Positions 1 through 8,114 of a DNA stretch of 64,000 bases are shown here, in pieces. How positions within the stretch are numbered: the first letter of the stretch is position 1; each line of letters opens with the position of its first letter. Made by a program: the position numbers and the translations under genes. The notes under the pieces were generated by a model that saw only the letters and a program-made list of their open reading frames with translations, did no database searches and was not told where the DNA came from. The stretch is taken from assembly GCF_021699055.1 (NCBI RefSeq), contig NZ_SSXC01000002.1:1-64000 (forward strand), read 5' to 3'. This DNA comes from Blastococcus sp. MG754426. Lineage in GTDB: Bacteria > Actinomycetota > Actinomycetes > Mycobacteriales > Geodermatophilaceae.

Positions 1-95
1 CGGCCAAAGGCACGAAGCCAGTCAGACGACGGGTCACGCTCACCGCTGCCGGCCGTCAGCCCATCACTGAAGGACCGACCCGGCCAGCCTCACAG

Positions 96-728
96 TCAGT
101 CGACGGGTCGACCCGGCGCCGACCGCTCCCAGCGGTCCAGCACCCCGGCCGGCAGGTCCTCGGCGAGCAGCGCGTAGCTCACGTGGTCGCGCCAGTCGCC
201 GTCGATGTCGAGGTAGCGGCGCAGCAGTCCCTCGCGCTGGAAGCCCAGCCGCTCGACCAGCCGCCGGCTCGGCCCGTTCTCCGGGCGGATGTCGGCCTGG
301 AGCCGGTGCAGGCCGGCCGGGCCGAAGGCGTGGTCGCACGCCAGCGCCACGGCCAGGGAGGCGATCCCGCGCCCGGCCACCGCGCGGTCGATCCAGTAGC
401 CGAGGTAGCCGGCGCGCAAGGCCCCGCGGACGATGTTGTCCACGGTCACCTGACCGGCGAGGCGGCCGTCGACGCGGATCGCGAACGGCAGGGAGGTGCC
501 CAGGCTGGCGCGGCGGGCCATGACCCGGCGCATCGCCCGGTAGCTCGCGGGGGTGTGCCGCGCCTGCCAGGAGACGGCGGCCGTGGGCTCCCAGGGCCGC
601 AGCCAGTCCTCGTTGGCCAGCCGTAGCCGGCTCCACTCCGCGGCGTCCCGGCGGCGCAGCGGGTGCAGCTCCACCGGTCCCCGGACGAGCCGGGCGGGCC
701 AGCCGGGGTGCAGCAGCGGATCGGTCAC
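96..728 (-). CDS. rimJ: GNAT acetyltransferase, RimJ/RimL type
   Basis: This 210-residue protein has the RimJ/RimL layout: an N-terminal strand carrying the LHPLRRRDAAEW signature and an acetyl-CoA loop around residues 118-135 (VAGRGIASLAVALACDHAF). It ends with the NGPSRRLVERLGFQREG segment typical of the family. RimJ/RimL enzymes N-acetylate ribosomal proteins or other N-termini; the substrate here cannot be read from sequence. The GTG start at 728 follows the moeA stop by 11 bases, so the gene is probably the last of a galU-moeA-rimJ transcript. The same order (rimJ, moeA1, galU) occurs in M. tuberculosis, from memory. Bases 1-95 downstream hold no gene that I can support. Confidence 0.85.
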   Translation of the reverse strand: MTDPLLHPGWPARLVRGPVELHPLRRRDAAEWSRLRLANEDWLRPWEPTAAVSWQARHTPASYRAMRRVMARRASLGTSLPFAIRVDGRLAGQVTVDNIVRGALRAGYLGYWIDRAVAGRGIASLAVALACDHAFGPAGLHRLQADIRPENGPSRRLVERLGFQREGLLRRYLDIDGDWRDHVSYALLAEDLPAGVLDRWERSAPGRPVD

Positions 729-739
729 GGCGAGCGCGG

Positions 740-2206
740 TCAGCCGCCGAGCAGCAGCGGCATGACGGTGACCAGCCCGCCGGCGGCCACCTCGGTGACG
801 TCCTCGTCGATGACGATCAGGCAGTTCGCCCGCGCCATCCGGGCCAGCAGGGCGTCGGTGGCCTCCCCCACGGGCTCGACGACGTAGCCACCGTCGGGGT
901 GGCGCATGACCGTGCCGTGCAGGTACTGGCGGTACCCCAGCGGCGAGAGCAGGTGCTGGCCGGAGATCGCCTGGACCGTGCGCCGGAAGAGCTGCCGCTT
1001 GCCGAGCATCAGGCGGATGGCCGGCCGGACGAACACCTCGAAGGCGACCAGGGCGGCGACCGGCTCCCCCGGGACGAAGATCACCGGCACCTCGTCGCGC
1101 CCCAGCCGGCCGAAGCCCTGCGCGGGGCCGGGGTGCATGGCGACCTGGCTGACGCGCATGCCCCCGAGCGCGGCCAGCGCCTCCTGCACCATGTCGAAGG
1201 CCGGGCCGCTGAAGGTGCCGGAGAGCAGCACCAGGTCACTGCGCAGCAACTGGCTCTCGAGCACCTCGGCCAGCCGCCGCTGGTCGCCGGGGAGGATGCC
1301 CCAGCGGTAGGCGTCGGCCCCGGCGTCCCGGGCGGCCGCGGCCAGCGCGTAGCTGTTCACGTCCACCACCTGGCCCGGCGCCGGCGGCGAGGTGATCTCC
1401 ACCAGCTCGGTTCCGGCGCTGAGCACCGCCACGCGCGGGCGGGGGCGGACGGAGACCCGGTCGCGGCCGACGGCGGCCAGCAGGCTGATCTGCGCGGGGC
1501 CGATCGGGGTGCCGACCTGCACGGCCGGGTGCCCCGGGGCGACGTCGTCACCGGTCCGGCGCAGGTAGCTGCCGACCGGGGGCGCGGCCTGCACGGCGAC
1601 CCGCGCGGCGCCGCCGTCGGTCCACACGGCCGGGACGACGACGTCGGCGCCGGCCGGCAGCATCGCCCCCGTGGCGACCCGCATCGCCAGCCCCGGGCCG
1701 ATCGACGACGGCTCGCCGGCCCCGGCCACGCTCTCGCCCACGACGGGCAGCTCCACCGGGCCGGCGACGGTCGCCCCCTCGACGTCCTCCGCCCGCACCG
1801 CGTAGCCGTCGAGGGCGGCCTGGTCGAACGCGGGCAGCGCCCGCTGGCTGACGACGTCCTCGGCGCAGAGCAGCCCCTGGGCGTCGAGGACGGCGAGCTC
1901 GATCGGGTCGGGCTGCGGCACGGCGGCGAGGATCTCGTCGAGGTGCCGCTCCACGGTGCGCACGAGCGGCGAGGCGTCGGAGCGCCCGTCGGCCGGCAGC
2001 GGCACCGGGCCGGTGAGCCCCCGCTGCGCCGCCGACGGGCCGGGTGCCGAGTTCGGCGACGGGCCGGACGCGGAGGCCGGCAGGCCCCCGACCGGGCCGG
2101 TCCGCCGGGGTGGGGCCGCGGGCACGTCGACCTGGGCGGTGTCCCGGTACCCCCGGAACTCGCCTCCGTTGCTGCCGTCCTCGCTCTGCCCGAGCATCCT
2201 CACCAC
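740..2206 (-). CDS. moeA: Molybdopterin molybdenumtransferase MoeA
   Basis: MoeA inserts molybdate into adenylylated molybdopterin, the last step of molybdenum cofactor synthesis. Seen in the 488-residue protein: the family start IELAVLDAQG, the ALDGYAV motif, ATGAMLPAGADVVVP, SAGTELVEIT and the MHPGPAQGFGRL loop, followed by a C-terminal beta domain. The first roughly 85 residues are Gly/Pro/Ala-rich and not conserved; translation may begin at GTG 2206 or ATG 2197 (both in frame), or further in. The gene lies 106 bases after galU on the same strand, and rimJ follows at 11 bases. No other cofactor genes are in the window. Confidence 0.93.
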   Translation of the reverse strand: MVRMLGQSEDGSNGGEFRGYRDTAQVDVPAAPPRRTGPVGGLPASASGPSPNSAPGPSAAQRGLTGPVPLPADGRSDASPLVRTVERHLDEILAAVPQPDPIELAVLDAQGLLCAEDVVSQRALPAFDQAALDGYAVRAEDVEGATVAGPVELPVVGESVAGAGEPSSIGPGLAMRVATGAMLPAGADVVVPAVWTDGGAARVAVQAAPPVGSYLRRTGDDVAPGHPAVQVGTPIGPAQISLLAAVGRDRVSVRPRPRVAVLSAGTELVEITSPPAPGQVVDVNSYALAAAARDAGADAYRWGILPGDQRRLAEVLESQLLRSDLVLLSGTFSGPAFDMVQEALAALGGMRVSQVAMHPGPAQGFGRLGRDEVPVIFVPGEPVAALVAFEVFVRPAIRLMLGKRQLFRRTVQAISGQHLLSPLGYRQYLHGTVMRHPDGGYVVEPVGEATDALLARMARANCLIVIDEDVTEVAAGGLVTVMPLLLGG

Positions 2207-2312
2207 CGTCGTCCCGCCGTGCCGTGGGCCGGCACCGCACCCCGCGGCGGCACCGCCCCCGGACGGGGCCGGCGCCGGGCCGCAGGTGCGATCGTGCCCT
2301 CGCGGCCGCCGG

Positions 2313-3233
2313 TCAGGACGGCGACGCGCCCTCGGCGGGCAGCTCGGTGACGAAGTCGCGCAGCCAGCCGCGCAGCGACGGGCCGAGGTCGTCCCGCTCC
2401 GAGGCCAGCCGGATCACGGCCTTGAGGTAGTCGAGCTTGTCGCCGGTGTCGTAGCGGCGGCCGCCGAAGACGACGCCGTGGACCGGCTCGCCGCGCTCGA
2501 CGAGGGTGGCCAGCGCGTCGGTCAGCTGGATCTCCCCGCCGCGCCCGGGCGCGGTCTCCCGCAGCACGTCGAAGACCTCCGGCGCGAGCACGTAGCGGCC
2601 GATGATCGCCAGGCTGCTGGGCGCCTCGTCGACGGGGGGCTTCTCCACCAGCCCGGTGACGGCCACGACGTCGCTGCCGTCGCCGGTCGGCTCGACCGCC
2701 ACGGCGCCGTACTTGTCGATGTTCTCCCGCCCGACGTCGAGCAGCGCGATCACCGAGCCGCCGTGCTCGGCCTGGACGGCGAGCATCTGCTCCAGCAGGT
2801 GGTCGCGGGCGTCGATCAGGTCGTCGCCCAGCAGCACCGCGAACGGCTCGTCACCGACGAAGGCGGCCGCCTGCAGCACGGCGTGGCCCAGCCCCCGGGC
2901 CTCGCCCTGGCGCACGAAGTGCACCTGCGCGACGTCGGTGGACTCGTGCACGGCGGACAGCCGCCCCTCGTCGCCCTTCTTCTCCAGGGCGGTCTCGAGC
3001 TCGGGGGTGCGGTCGAAGAAGTCCTCGATGGCCGCCTTGCCGCGACCGGTCACCATGAGCACCTCGGGCAGCCCGGCGCGGGCGGCCTCCTCGACGATGT
3101 ACTGGAGGGCGGGCCGGTCGACGACCGGGAGCAGCTCCTTGGGGACGGCCTTGGTGGCCGGCAGGAAGCGGGTGCCCATGCCTGCGACGGGGATGACCGC
3201 CTTCCGGGCCGGACGGGTGGGAGGCATCGACAT
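2313..3233 (-). CDS. galU: UTP-glucose-1-phosphate uridylyltransferase
   Basis: GalU makes UDP-glucose from UTP and glucose-1-phosphate for cell-wall and capsule sugars. The 306-residue protein begins with the nucleotide-binding signature AGMGTRFLPATKAVPKELLP (residues about 14-33) and continues with VMVTGRGK, the uridine-binding region and VEKPP, all expected for bacterial GalU. I chose ATG 3233 because upstream reading leaves the conserved protein. A TAGGCT -10 box (minus strand, 3241-3246) ends 7 bases before the ATG, so the transcript is probably leaderless. It is divergent from the cyclo-ligase gene, whose -10 box is back to back with this one. Confidence 0.95.
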   Translation of the reverse strand: MSMPPTRPARKAVIPVAGMGTRFLPATKAVPKELLPVVDRPALQYIVEEAARAGLPEVLMVTGRGKAAIEDFFDRTPELETALEKKGDEGRLSAVHESTDVAQVHFVRQGEARGLGHAVLQAAAFVGDEPFAVLLGDDLIDARDHLLEQMLAVQAEHGGSVIALLDVGRENIDKYGAVAVEPTGDGSDVVAVTGLVEKPPVDEAPSSLAIIGRYVLAPEVFDVLRETAPGRGGEIQLTDALATLVERGEPVHGVVFGGRRYDTGDKLDYLKAVIRLASERDDLGPSLRGWLRDFVTELPAEGASPS

Positions 3234-3260
3234 GCCGGGCAGCCTATCTAGGCTGCGCCG
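3234..3260. promoter_or_regulatory. Back-to-back divergent leaderless promoters
   Basis: The 14 bases 3241-3254 read AGCCTA-TC-TAGGCT, an inverted repeat. Read on the minus strand, the first arm is TAGGCT, 7 bases before the galU ATG. Read on the plus strand, the second arm is TAGGCT, 6 bases before the cyclo-ligase GTG at 3261. Both fit the TAnnnT -10 consensus at the distance expected for leaderless transcripts. The -35 regions would each lie inside the other gene's 5' coding end, so two polymerases could not bind at once. Assignment as promoters is inference. Confidence 0.6.
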
Positions 3261-3854
3261 GTGAGCACCTCGCCCGACGGGGTCACCGCCAAGGCCGCGC
3301 TCCGCGCCGAGCTGCTGCGCCGCCGCGCGGAACGCCCCGGCGAGGACCGGGCGGCGGCCGCCCGGTCGGTCGCCGCGACCCTGGCCGCGCGGCTGGCCGG
3401 GATCCCGACGGTGGCCGCGTTCGTCCCCGATCCGACCGAGGCGGGCCACGGCCGCCTGCCGGGCGCCCTGGCCGGGACGGGCGCCCGCGTGCTGCTGCCG
3501 GTGGTGCCCGCCCGCGGCCGGGAGCTGGACTGGGCGGTGCACACCGGGGAGCTCACCCCGGGCCGGTTCGGGCTGCTCGAACCGGTCGGCCCGCGGCTGG
3601 GCCCCGGCGCGCTGGCCGCGGCCGGCGCCGTCGTCGTGCCGGCCACGGCGGTCGCCCGGGACGGCGCACGGCTGGGCCGCGGCGGCGGTTACTACGACCG
3701 CGCCCTGCGGCACGCCCCGGCCGGCGCGGTGCTCGTCGCCGTGGTGTTCGACGACGAGCTGGTGGACCGGCTCCCCACCGAGCCGCACGACGTCCGGGTG
3801 ACCGCCGTGGTGACGCCTTCCGGCGGCTGGCAGGCGCTACCGGCGGGTCACTGA
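3261..3854 (+). CDS. fau: 5-formyltetrahydrofolate cyclo-ligase
   Basis: This enzyme (MTHFS) uses ATP to turn 5-formyl-THF into 5,10-methenyl-THF and so recycles an inhibitory folate. The 197-residue protein is of family length. It shows an N-terminal KAALRAELLRRR helix, VPATAVARDGARLGRGGGYYDRAL (the conserved phosphate/folate-binding RGGGYYD) and a C-terminal PTEPHDVRV motif. The GTG at 3261 is preceded by TAGGCT and six bases, with no Shine-Dalgarno sequence, pointing to a leaderless transcript. The gene corresponds to Rv0992c beside galU in M. tuberculosis (recalled synteny). Confidence 0.92.
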   Translation: MSTSPDGVTAKAALRAELLRRRAERPGEDRAAAARSVAATLAARLAGIPTVAAFVPDPTEAGHGRLPGALAGTGARVLLPVVPARGRELDWAVHTGELTPGRFGLLEPVGPRLGPGALAAAGAVVVPATAVARDGARLGRGGGYYDRALRHAPAGAVLVAVVFDDELVDRLPTEPHDVRVTAVVTPSGGWQALPAGH

Positions 3855-3894
3855 CACAGTGGGCGCACCCAGCCCCCGACTCCGTGGAGTGACC

Positions 3895-5232
3895 GTGTCA
3901 CCCGAGATCGTCACCATCGTGGCCCTCGTCGTGATCTTCGCGATCGCGACCGTCCTGCCGATCAACATGGGTGCGCTGGCCTTCGTCGCCGCCTTCGTCG
4001 TCGGCACCCTCTCGGTCGGGCTCTCGACCGACGACATCATCGCCGGCTTCCCCGCCGGGCTGGTGCTGACGCTGATCGGGGTCACGTACCTCTTCGCGAT
4101 CGCGCAGAACAACGGCACGGTGGACCTGCTGGTCCGGGGGGCGGTCCGGCTGGTCGGCGGCCACGTCGCCGCCATCCCGTGGATCATGTTCGCCGTCACG
4201 GCCGTGCTCACCGCCATCGGCGCGCTCTCCCCGGCGGCGGTGGCGATCATCGCGCCGATCGCGCTCACCTTCGCCGCCCGGCACGACATCAGCCCGCTGC
4301 TGATGGGGATGATGGTCATCCACGGCGCGCAGGGCGGGGGCTTCTCCCCCATCAGCGTCTACGGCGTCACCGTCAACTCGATCGTCGAGCGCGAGGGCCT
4401 GCCCGGCAGCCCGCTGGCGGTCTTCCTCGGGGCGCTGTTCTTCAACATCGCCATCGCGCTGGTCCTGTTCTTCGCCCTCGGCGGGCGCAAGCTGCTGGGC
4501 CGCAAGGTCGCCGCGGAGCCCCTCGCCCGCACCGAGCACGCCCACGGCACGCTCGTGCGCGGCCACGGCGCGGCACCCGGCCCCGCGGTCGGCGGGGACG
4601 ACGACGAGCACATCCACCCCGAGCGCCCGGCGCCCGTCCGCTTCGAGCAGGTGCTCACGCTCGTCGGCCTGCTCGTCGTCGCCGTGCTGGCGCTCGCCTT
4701 CGACCTGGACATCGGGTTCGTCGCGATCACCGTCGCCGTCGTCCTGGCGCTCTTCTCCGCCCAGCAGCACAAGGGCGCGGTCACCCAGATCAGCTGGTCG
4801 ACGATCCTGCTCATCGCCGGCGTGCTGACCTTCGTGTTCGTCCTCGAGGAGGCCGGCACCATCGACTACGTCGGCGACGCCGTCATCGGCCTCGGGGTGC
4901 CGCTGCTGATCGCACTGCTGCTGGCCTACATCGGCGGCGTCGTGTCCGCCTTCGCGTCGTCGACGGCGATCATCGGGGTCGCCATCCTGCTCGCGGTGCC
5001 GTTCCTCGAGGAGGGCTCGATCAGCGCCGTCGGCGTGGTGGTCGCCCTCTCGGTCGCCTCGACCATCGTCGACGTGAGCCCGTTCTCCACCAACGGCGCG
5101 CTGGTCCTGGCCAACGCGCAGGACGTCGACCGGGACCGGTTCTACAAGCAGATCCTGGCCTACGCGGGGATCGTGGTCGCCGTCGGACCGCTGCTGTCGT
5201 GGCTGGTGTTCGTCGTCCCCGGCTGGCTGTGA
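3895..5232 (+). CDS. MatC/SLC13-like dicarboxylate carrier
   Basis: This polytopic membrane protein of 445 residues resembles the MatC N-terminal family of malonate/dicarboxylate carriers within the ion-transporter superfamily. It has about 11-12 hydrophobic segments in two halves, joined by a charged cytoplasmic stretch (residues about 210-255) rich in His and acidic residues. The first half contains ALSPAAVAIIAPIALTFA and GGGFSPISVYG; the second contains SSTAIIGVAILLAVPF and DVSPFSTNGALVLANA, the paired Ser/Asn-rich loops expected in such carriers. GTG 3895 is preferred over the in-frame GTG 3859 because GGAG lies 5 bases before it. CoA-transferase and carboxyltransferase genes follow, which suggests uptake and CoA activation of a dicarboxylate; the substrate is unknown. 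Confidence 0.75.
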   Translation: MSPEIVTIVALVVIFAIATVLPINMGALAFVAAFVVGTLSVGLSTDDIIAGFPAGLVLTLIGVTYLFAIAQNNGTVDLLVRGAVRLVGGHVAAIPWIMFAVTAVLTAIGALSPAAVAIIAPIALTFAARHDISPLLMGMMVIHGAQGGGFSPISVYGVTVNSIVEREGLPGSPLAVFLGALFFNIAIALVLFFALGGRKLLGRKVAAEPLARTEHAHGTLVRGHGAAPGPAVGGDDDEHIHPERPAPVRFEQVLTLVGLLVVAVLALAFDLDIGFVAITVAVVLALFSAQQHKGAVTQISWSTILLIAGVLTFVFVLEEAGTIDYVGDAVIGLGVPLLIALLLAYIGGVVSAFASSTAIIGVAILLAVPFLEEGSISAVGVVVALSVASTIVDVSPFSTNGALVLANAQDVDRDRFYKQILAYAGIVVAVGPLLSWLVFVVPGWL

Positions 5233-5316
5233 CCCGGCTGGCCAGAGATACCTCAGCGCTGAGACACTTCCGGAGCGCAGCCACCGGAGCCGCGCCCCCC
5301 GACCGAGGGAGCAACC

Positions 5317-6504
5317 ATGCCCGGACCGCTGGACGGCGTCCTCGTCGTCGACCTGACCCGCGCCCTCGCCGGGCCGCACGCCGCCATGATGCTCGGCGAC
5401 CTGGGCGCGCGGGTGATCAAGGTGGAGACGCCGGGAACCGGCGACGACACCCGCAGCTGGGGGCCGCCGTTCGTGCAGCCGGACAGCGGTGACCGGGAGT
5501 CGACGTACTTCCTCTCGACGAACCGGAACAAGGAGTCGATCACCCTCGACCTCAAGGACGACGCCGACAAGGCGGTGCTGACCCGCCTGCTGCAGCGCGC
5601 CGACGTGCTGATGGAGAACTTCCGGCCCGGCACGCTGGCCCGGCTGGGCTTCGGCACCGACGTGCTGGCCGAGCTCAACCCGCGGCTGGTGACCCTCGCG
5701 ATCAGCGGCTTCGGGCACGACGGCCCCGAGGGCGGCCGCGCGGGCTACGACCAGATCGCCCAGGGCGAGGGCGGGCTGATGTCGCTCACCGGGTCCGGGC
5801 CGGAGGACCCCCAGCGGGTCGGCGTCCCGATCGGCGACCTGCTGGCCGGCATGTACGGCGCCTACGGCGTGCTCGCCGCGCTGATCGAGCGGGACCGGAC
5901 CGGCCGCGGCCAGGTGGTGCGCACCTCGCTGCTCGCCGCGATCGTCGGCGTGCACGCCTTCCAGGGCACCCGGTGGACCGTCGCCGGCGAGGTCGGCGCC
6001 GCGCAGGGCAACCACCACCCCTCGATCGCCCCCTACGGGCTGTTCCGCTGCCAGGGCGGCAGCGTCCAGGTCGCCTGCGCCAACGACTCGCTGTGGCGGA
6101 AGCTGTGCGCCGAGTTCGGCTTCGACCCCGAGGCCCCCGGCATGGTGACCAACGGCGACCGGGTGGAGCACCGCGCCGAGGTCATCGCGCTGCTCGAGGG
6201 GGCGTTCGCGGACATCCCCGCCGAGGAGCTGCTGGCCCGGCTGGCGAAGGTCGGCATCCCCTCGGGCAAGGTGCGGTCGATCGACGAGGTGTACGGGTGG
6301 GACCAGGCGCTCTCCCAGGGGCTGCTGGTCGACGTCGACCACGCCACCCTCGGCCGGCTGCAGCTGCCCGGGCCGCCGCTGCGCTTCTTCTCCCCGGGTG
6401 CCGACGGCGAGACCGAGACGACCCGCCGCGAGCACACGGCTCCCCCGGTGCTGGGCGCCGACGGGGACGCCATCCGCGCCTGGCTGGACGGGTCCGACGC
6501 GTGA
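5317..6504 (+). CDS. CaiB/BaiF family CoA-transferase
   Basis: Family III CoA-transferases move CoA between carboxylic acids through an Asp-bound intermediate. The 395-residue protein has the full family pattern: GVLVVDLTRALAGPHAAMMLGDLGARVIKVE at the N-terminus, TNRNKESITLDLK, ENFRPGTLARLG, GYDQIAQGEGGLMSLTG, and PIGDLLAGMYGAYGVLAAL, where the Asp of IGDL is the expected nucleophile. The start is ATG 5317, with GGGAG 7 bases upstream. The stop overlaps the GTG of the carboxyltransferase gene (GTGA, 6501-6504), so the two are translationally coupled. The acyl substrate cannot be deduced. Confidence 0.9.
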   Translation: MPGPLDGVLVVDLTRALAGPHAAMMLGDLGARVIKVETPGTGDDTRSWGPPFVQPDSGDRESTYFLSTNRNKESITLDLKDDADKAVLTRLLQRADVLMENFRPGTLARLGFGTDVLAELNPRLVTLAISGFGHDGPEGGRAGYDQIAQGEGGLMSLTGSGPEDPQRVGVPIGDLLAGMYGAYGVLAALIERDRTGRGQVVRTSLLAAIVGVHAFQGTRWTVAGEVGAAQGNHHPSIAPYGLFRCQGGSVQVACANDSLWRKLCAEFGFDPEAPGMVTNGDRVEHRAEVIALLEGAFADIPAEELLARLAKVGIPSGKVRSIDEVYGWDQALSQGLLVDVDHATLGRLQLPGPPLRFFSPGADGETETTRREHTAPPVLGADGDAIRAWLDGSDA

Positions 6505-8021
6505 GCGGCCGCCCGGACGCCCGCACCCTGCGCGACCTGGTCCTCGACCCCGGGTCGTGGCAGTCCTGGGACTCCCCCGTCCCGACCCGCGACGTCCCGG
6601 CCGACTACGCCGCCGACCTCGCCCGCGCGGCGGAGCGGTCGCGGCAGGACGAGTCGGTGATCACCGGCGAGGGCCGGCTGCGCGGGCGCCGGGTGGCCGT
6701 CGTGGCCGGGGAGTTCGGCTTCCTCGCCGGGTCGATCGGGGTCGCCGCCGCCGAGCGGCTGATCGCGGCGGTGGAACGGGCCACCGAGGAGGGGCTGCCG
6801 CTGCTGGCGGCGCCGGTCTCGGGCGGCACCCGGATGCAGGAGGGCACCGTCGCCTTCCTGCAGATGATCGGCATCACCGCCGCCATCGCCCGGCACAAGG
6901 AGGCGGGCCTGCCCTACCTCGTGTACCTGCGCCACCCCACCTTCGGCGGCGTGCTCGCCTCGTGGGGGTCGCTCGGGCACGTGACCATCGCCGAGCCCGG
7001 CGCCTCGATCGGCTTCCTCGGCCCGCGGGTGTTCGAGGCGCTGTACGGCGAGCCGTTCCCGGCCGACGTGCAGACCGCCGAGAACCTGGCCGAGCACGGC
7101 CTCATCGACGCCGTCGTCCCGCCCGAGCAGATCGCGGAGGTCGCCGACCGCGCGCTGCGGGTGCTCTCGGCCCGCCAGACGTGGCACCTCGACGTCCGGG
7201 ACGCCGAACGGCCGACGGCGGAGGACGGCACGGACACGGACGACCCGGAGGACGGTCGCAGCGCCTGGCAGGTCGTCACGGCGTCGCGGCGGGAGGACCG
7301 CCCCGGCGTGCGGCGGCTGCTGCGGACGGCGGCGACCGACGTCGTCGGGCTGTCCGGCACCGGCGCCGGTGAGAAGGACCCCGGGCTGCTGCTGGCGCTG
7401 GCCCGCTTCGGCGGGGCGCCGTGCGTGGTGCTGGGGCAGGACCGGCGCGGGCAGTCGCTGTCGGCGCCCCTGGGGCCGGCGGCGCTGCGCGAGGCGCGAC
7501 GCGGCATGCACCTGGCCGAGCAGCTGCGGCTGCCGCTGGTGACGCTCATCGACACTCCCGGCGCGGCGCTCTCCCGTGAGGCCGAGGAGGGCGGCCTGGC
7601 CGGCGAGATCGCCCGCTGCCTGCACGACCTGGTCGTGCTCAAGGCGCCGACCCTCGCGGTGCTGCTGGGCCAGGGCACCGGCGGGGGCGCGCTGGCGCTG
7701 GTGCCGGCCGACCGCGTCCTCGCCGCCGCGAACGGGTGGCTGGGCCCGCTGCCGCCGGAGGGCGCCAGCGCGATCGTGCACCGCACCGTCGACCGGGCCG
7801 GCGAGATGGCCGCGCACCAGGGCGTGCGGGCCACCGACCTGTGGCGGGCGGGGATCGTCGACCGGGTGGTCCCCGAGCGGCCCGACGCAGCCGACGAGCC
7901 GGCCGAGTTCTGCCTGCGGCTGGGCCGGGTGCTGGGCGAGGAGCTGGCCGGGCTGCTCGGCCGCGACGACACCGAGCGCTTCCGCACCCGGCTGCACCGC
8001 TACCGCCACCTCGGCCGCTGA
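6501..8021 (+). CDS. accD3: Fused beta-alpha acyl-CoA carboxyltransferase, AccD3-like
   Basis: The 506-residue protein joins an AccD-like half (residues about 1-245: DESVITGEGRLRGRRVAVV, SGGTRMQEGTVAFLQM, GHVTIAEPGASIGFLGPRV) to an AccA-like half (about 260-506: DRPGVRRLL, LVTLIDTPGAALSREAEEGG, LLGQGTGGGALALVPADRV, LPPEGASAIV). The crotonase-fold oxyanion glycines are present in both halves. There is no N-terminal zinc ribbon. It closely resembles what I recall of M. tuberculosis AccD3 (Rv0904c, 495 residues), whose substrate is uncertain. Because neither biotin carboxylase nor biotin carrier is encoded nearby, a carboxylase needs partners from elsewhere; a decarboxylase-like role with the MatC carrier is an alternative. 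GTG 6501 overlaps the CoA-transferase stop. Confidence 0.88.
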   Translation: MSGRPDARTLRDLVLDPGSWQSWDSPVPTRDVPADYAADLARAAERSRQDESVITGEGRLRGRRVAVVAGEFGFLAGSIGVAAAERLIAAVERATEEGLPLLAAPVSGGTRMQEGTVAFLQMIGITAAIARHKEAGLPYLVYLRHPTFGGVLASWGSLGHVTIAEPGASIGFLGPRVFEALYGEPFPADVQTAENLAEHGLIDAVVPPEQIAEVADRALRVLSARQTWHLDVRDAERPTAEDGTDTDDPEDGRSAWQVVTASRREDRPGVRRLLRTAATDVVGLSGTGAGEKDPGLLLALARFGGAPCVVLGQDRRGQSLSAPLGPAALREARRGMHLAEQLRLPLVTLIDTPGAALSREAEEGGLAGEIARCLHDLVVLKAPTLAVLLGQGTGGGALALVPADRVLAAANGWLGPLPPEGASAIVHRTVDRAGEMAAHQGVRATDLWRAGIVDRVVPERPDAADEPAEFCLRLGRVLGEELAGLLGRDDTERFRTRLHRYRHLGR

Positions 8022-8055
8022 GCTGCCGGGACGATCAGGTGTCCTGGTCGTCAGG

Positions 8056-8108
8056 GGTCCTGGCTCACGGTGGAAGGTGAGCCAGGACCGCACCAGCTGA
8101 GCCAGGAT
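8056..8108 (+). promoter_or_regulatory. Hairpin plus 20-bp spaced repeats before ATPase gene
   Basis: A perfect 13-bp inverted repeat (GGTCCTGGCTCAC at 8056-8068 and its complement at 8077-8089, 8-base loop) follows the carboxyltransferase stop. Its core TGAGCCAGGA occurs three times at exact 20-bp intervals: inverted at 8058-8067, direct at 8078-8087 and direct at 8098-8107. The last copy covers the CAGGAT -10 box (8103-8108) of the next gene. No T-tract follows the hairpin. It could be a terminator, a set of operator sites two helical turns apart, or both. Confidence 0.5.
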
Positions 8109-8114
8109 GGCCGC

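Noticed and set aside
3898-6435. Open minus-strand frame of 845 codons
   Set aside because: It is antisense to the carrier and CoA-transferase genes and is rich in Gln/His/Arg/Gly repeats caused by high third-position GC.
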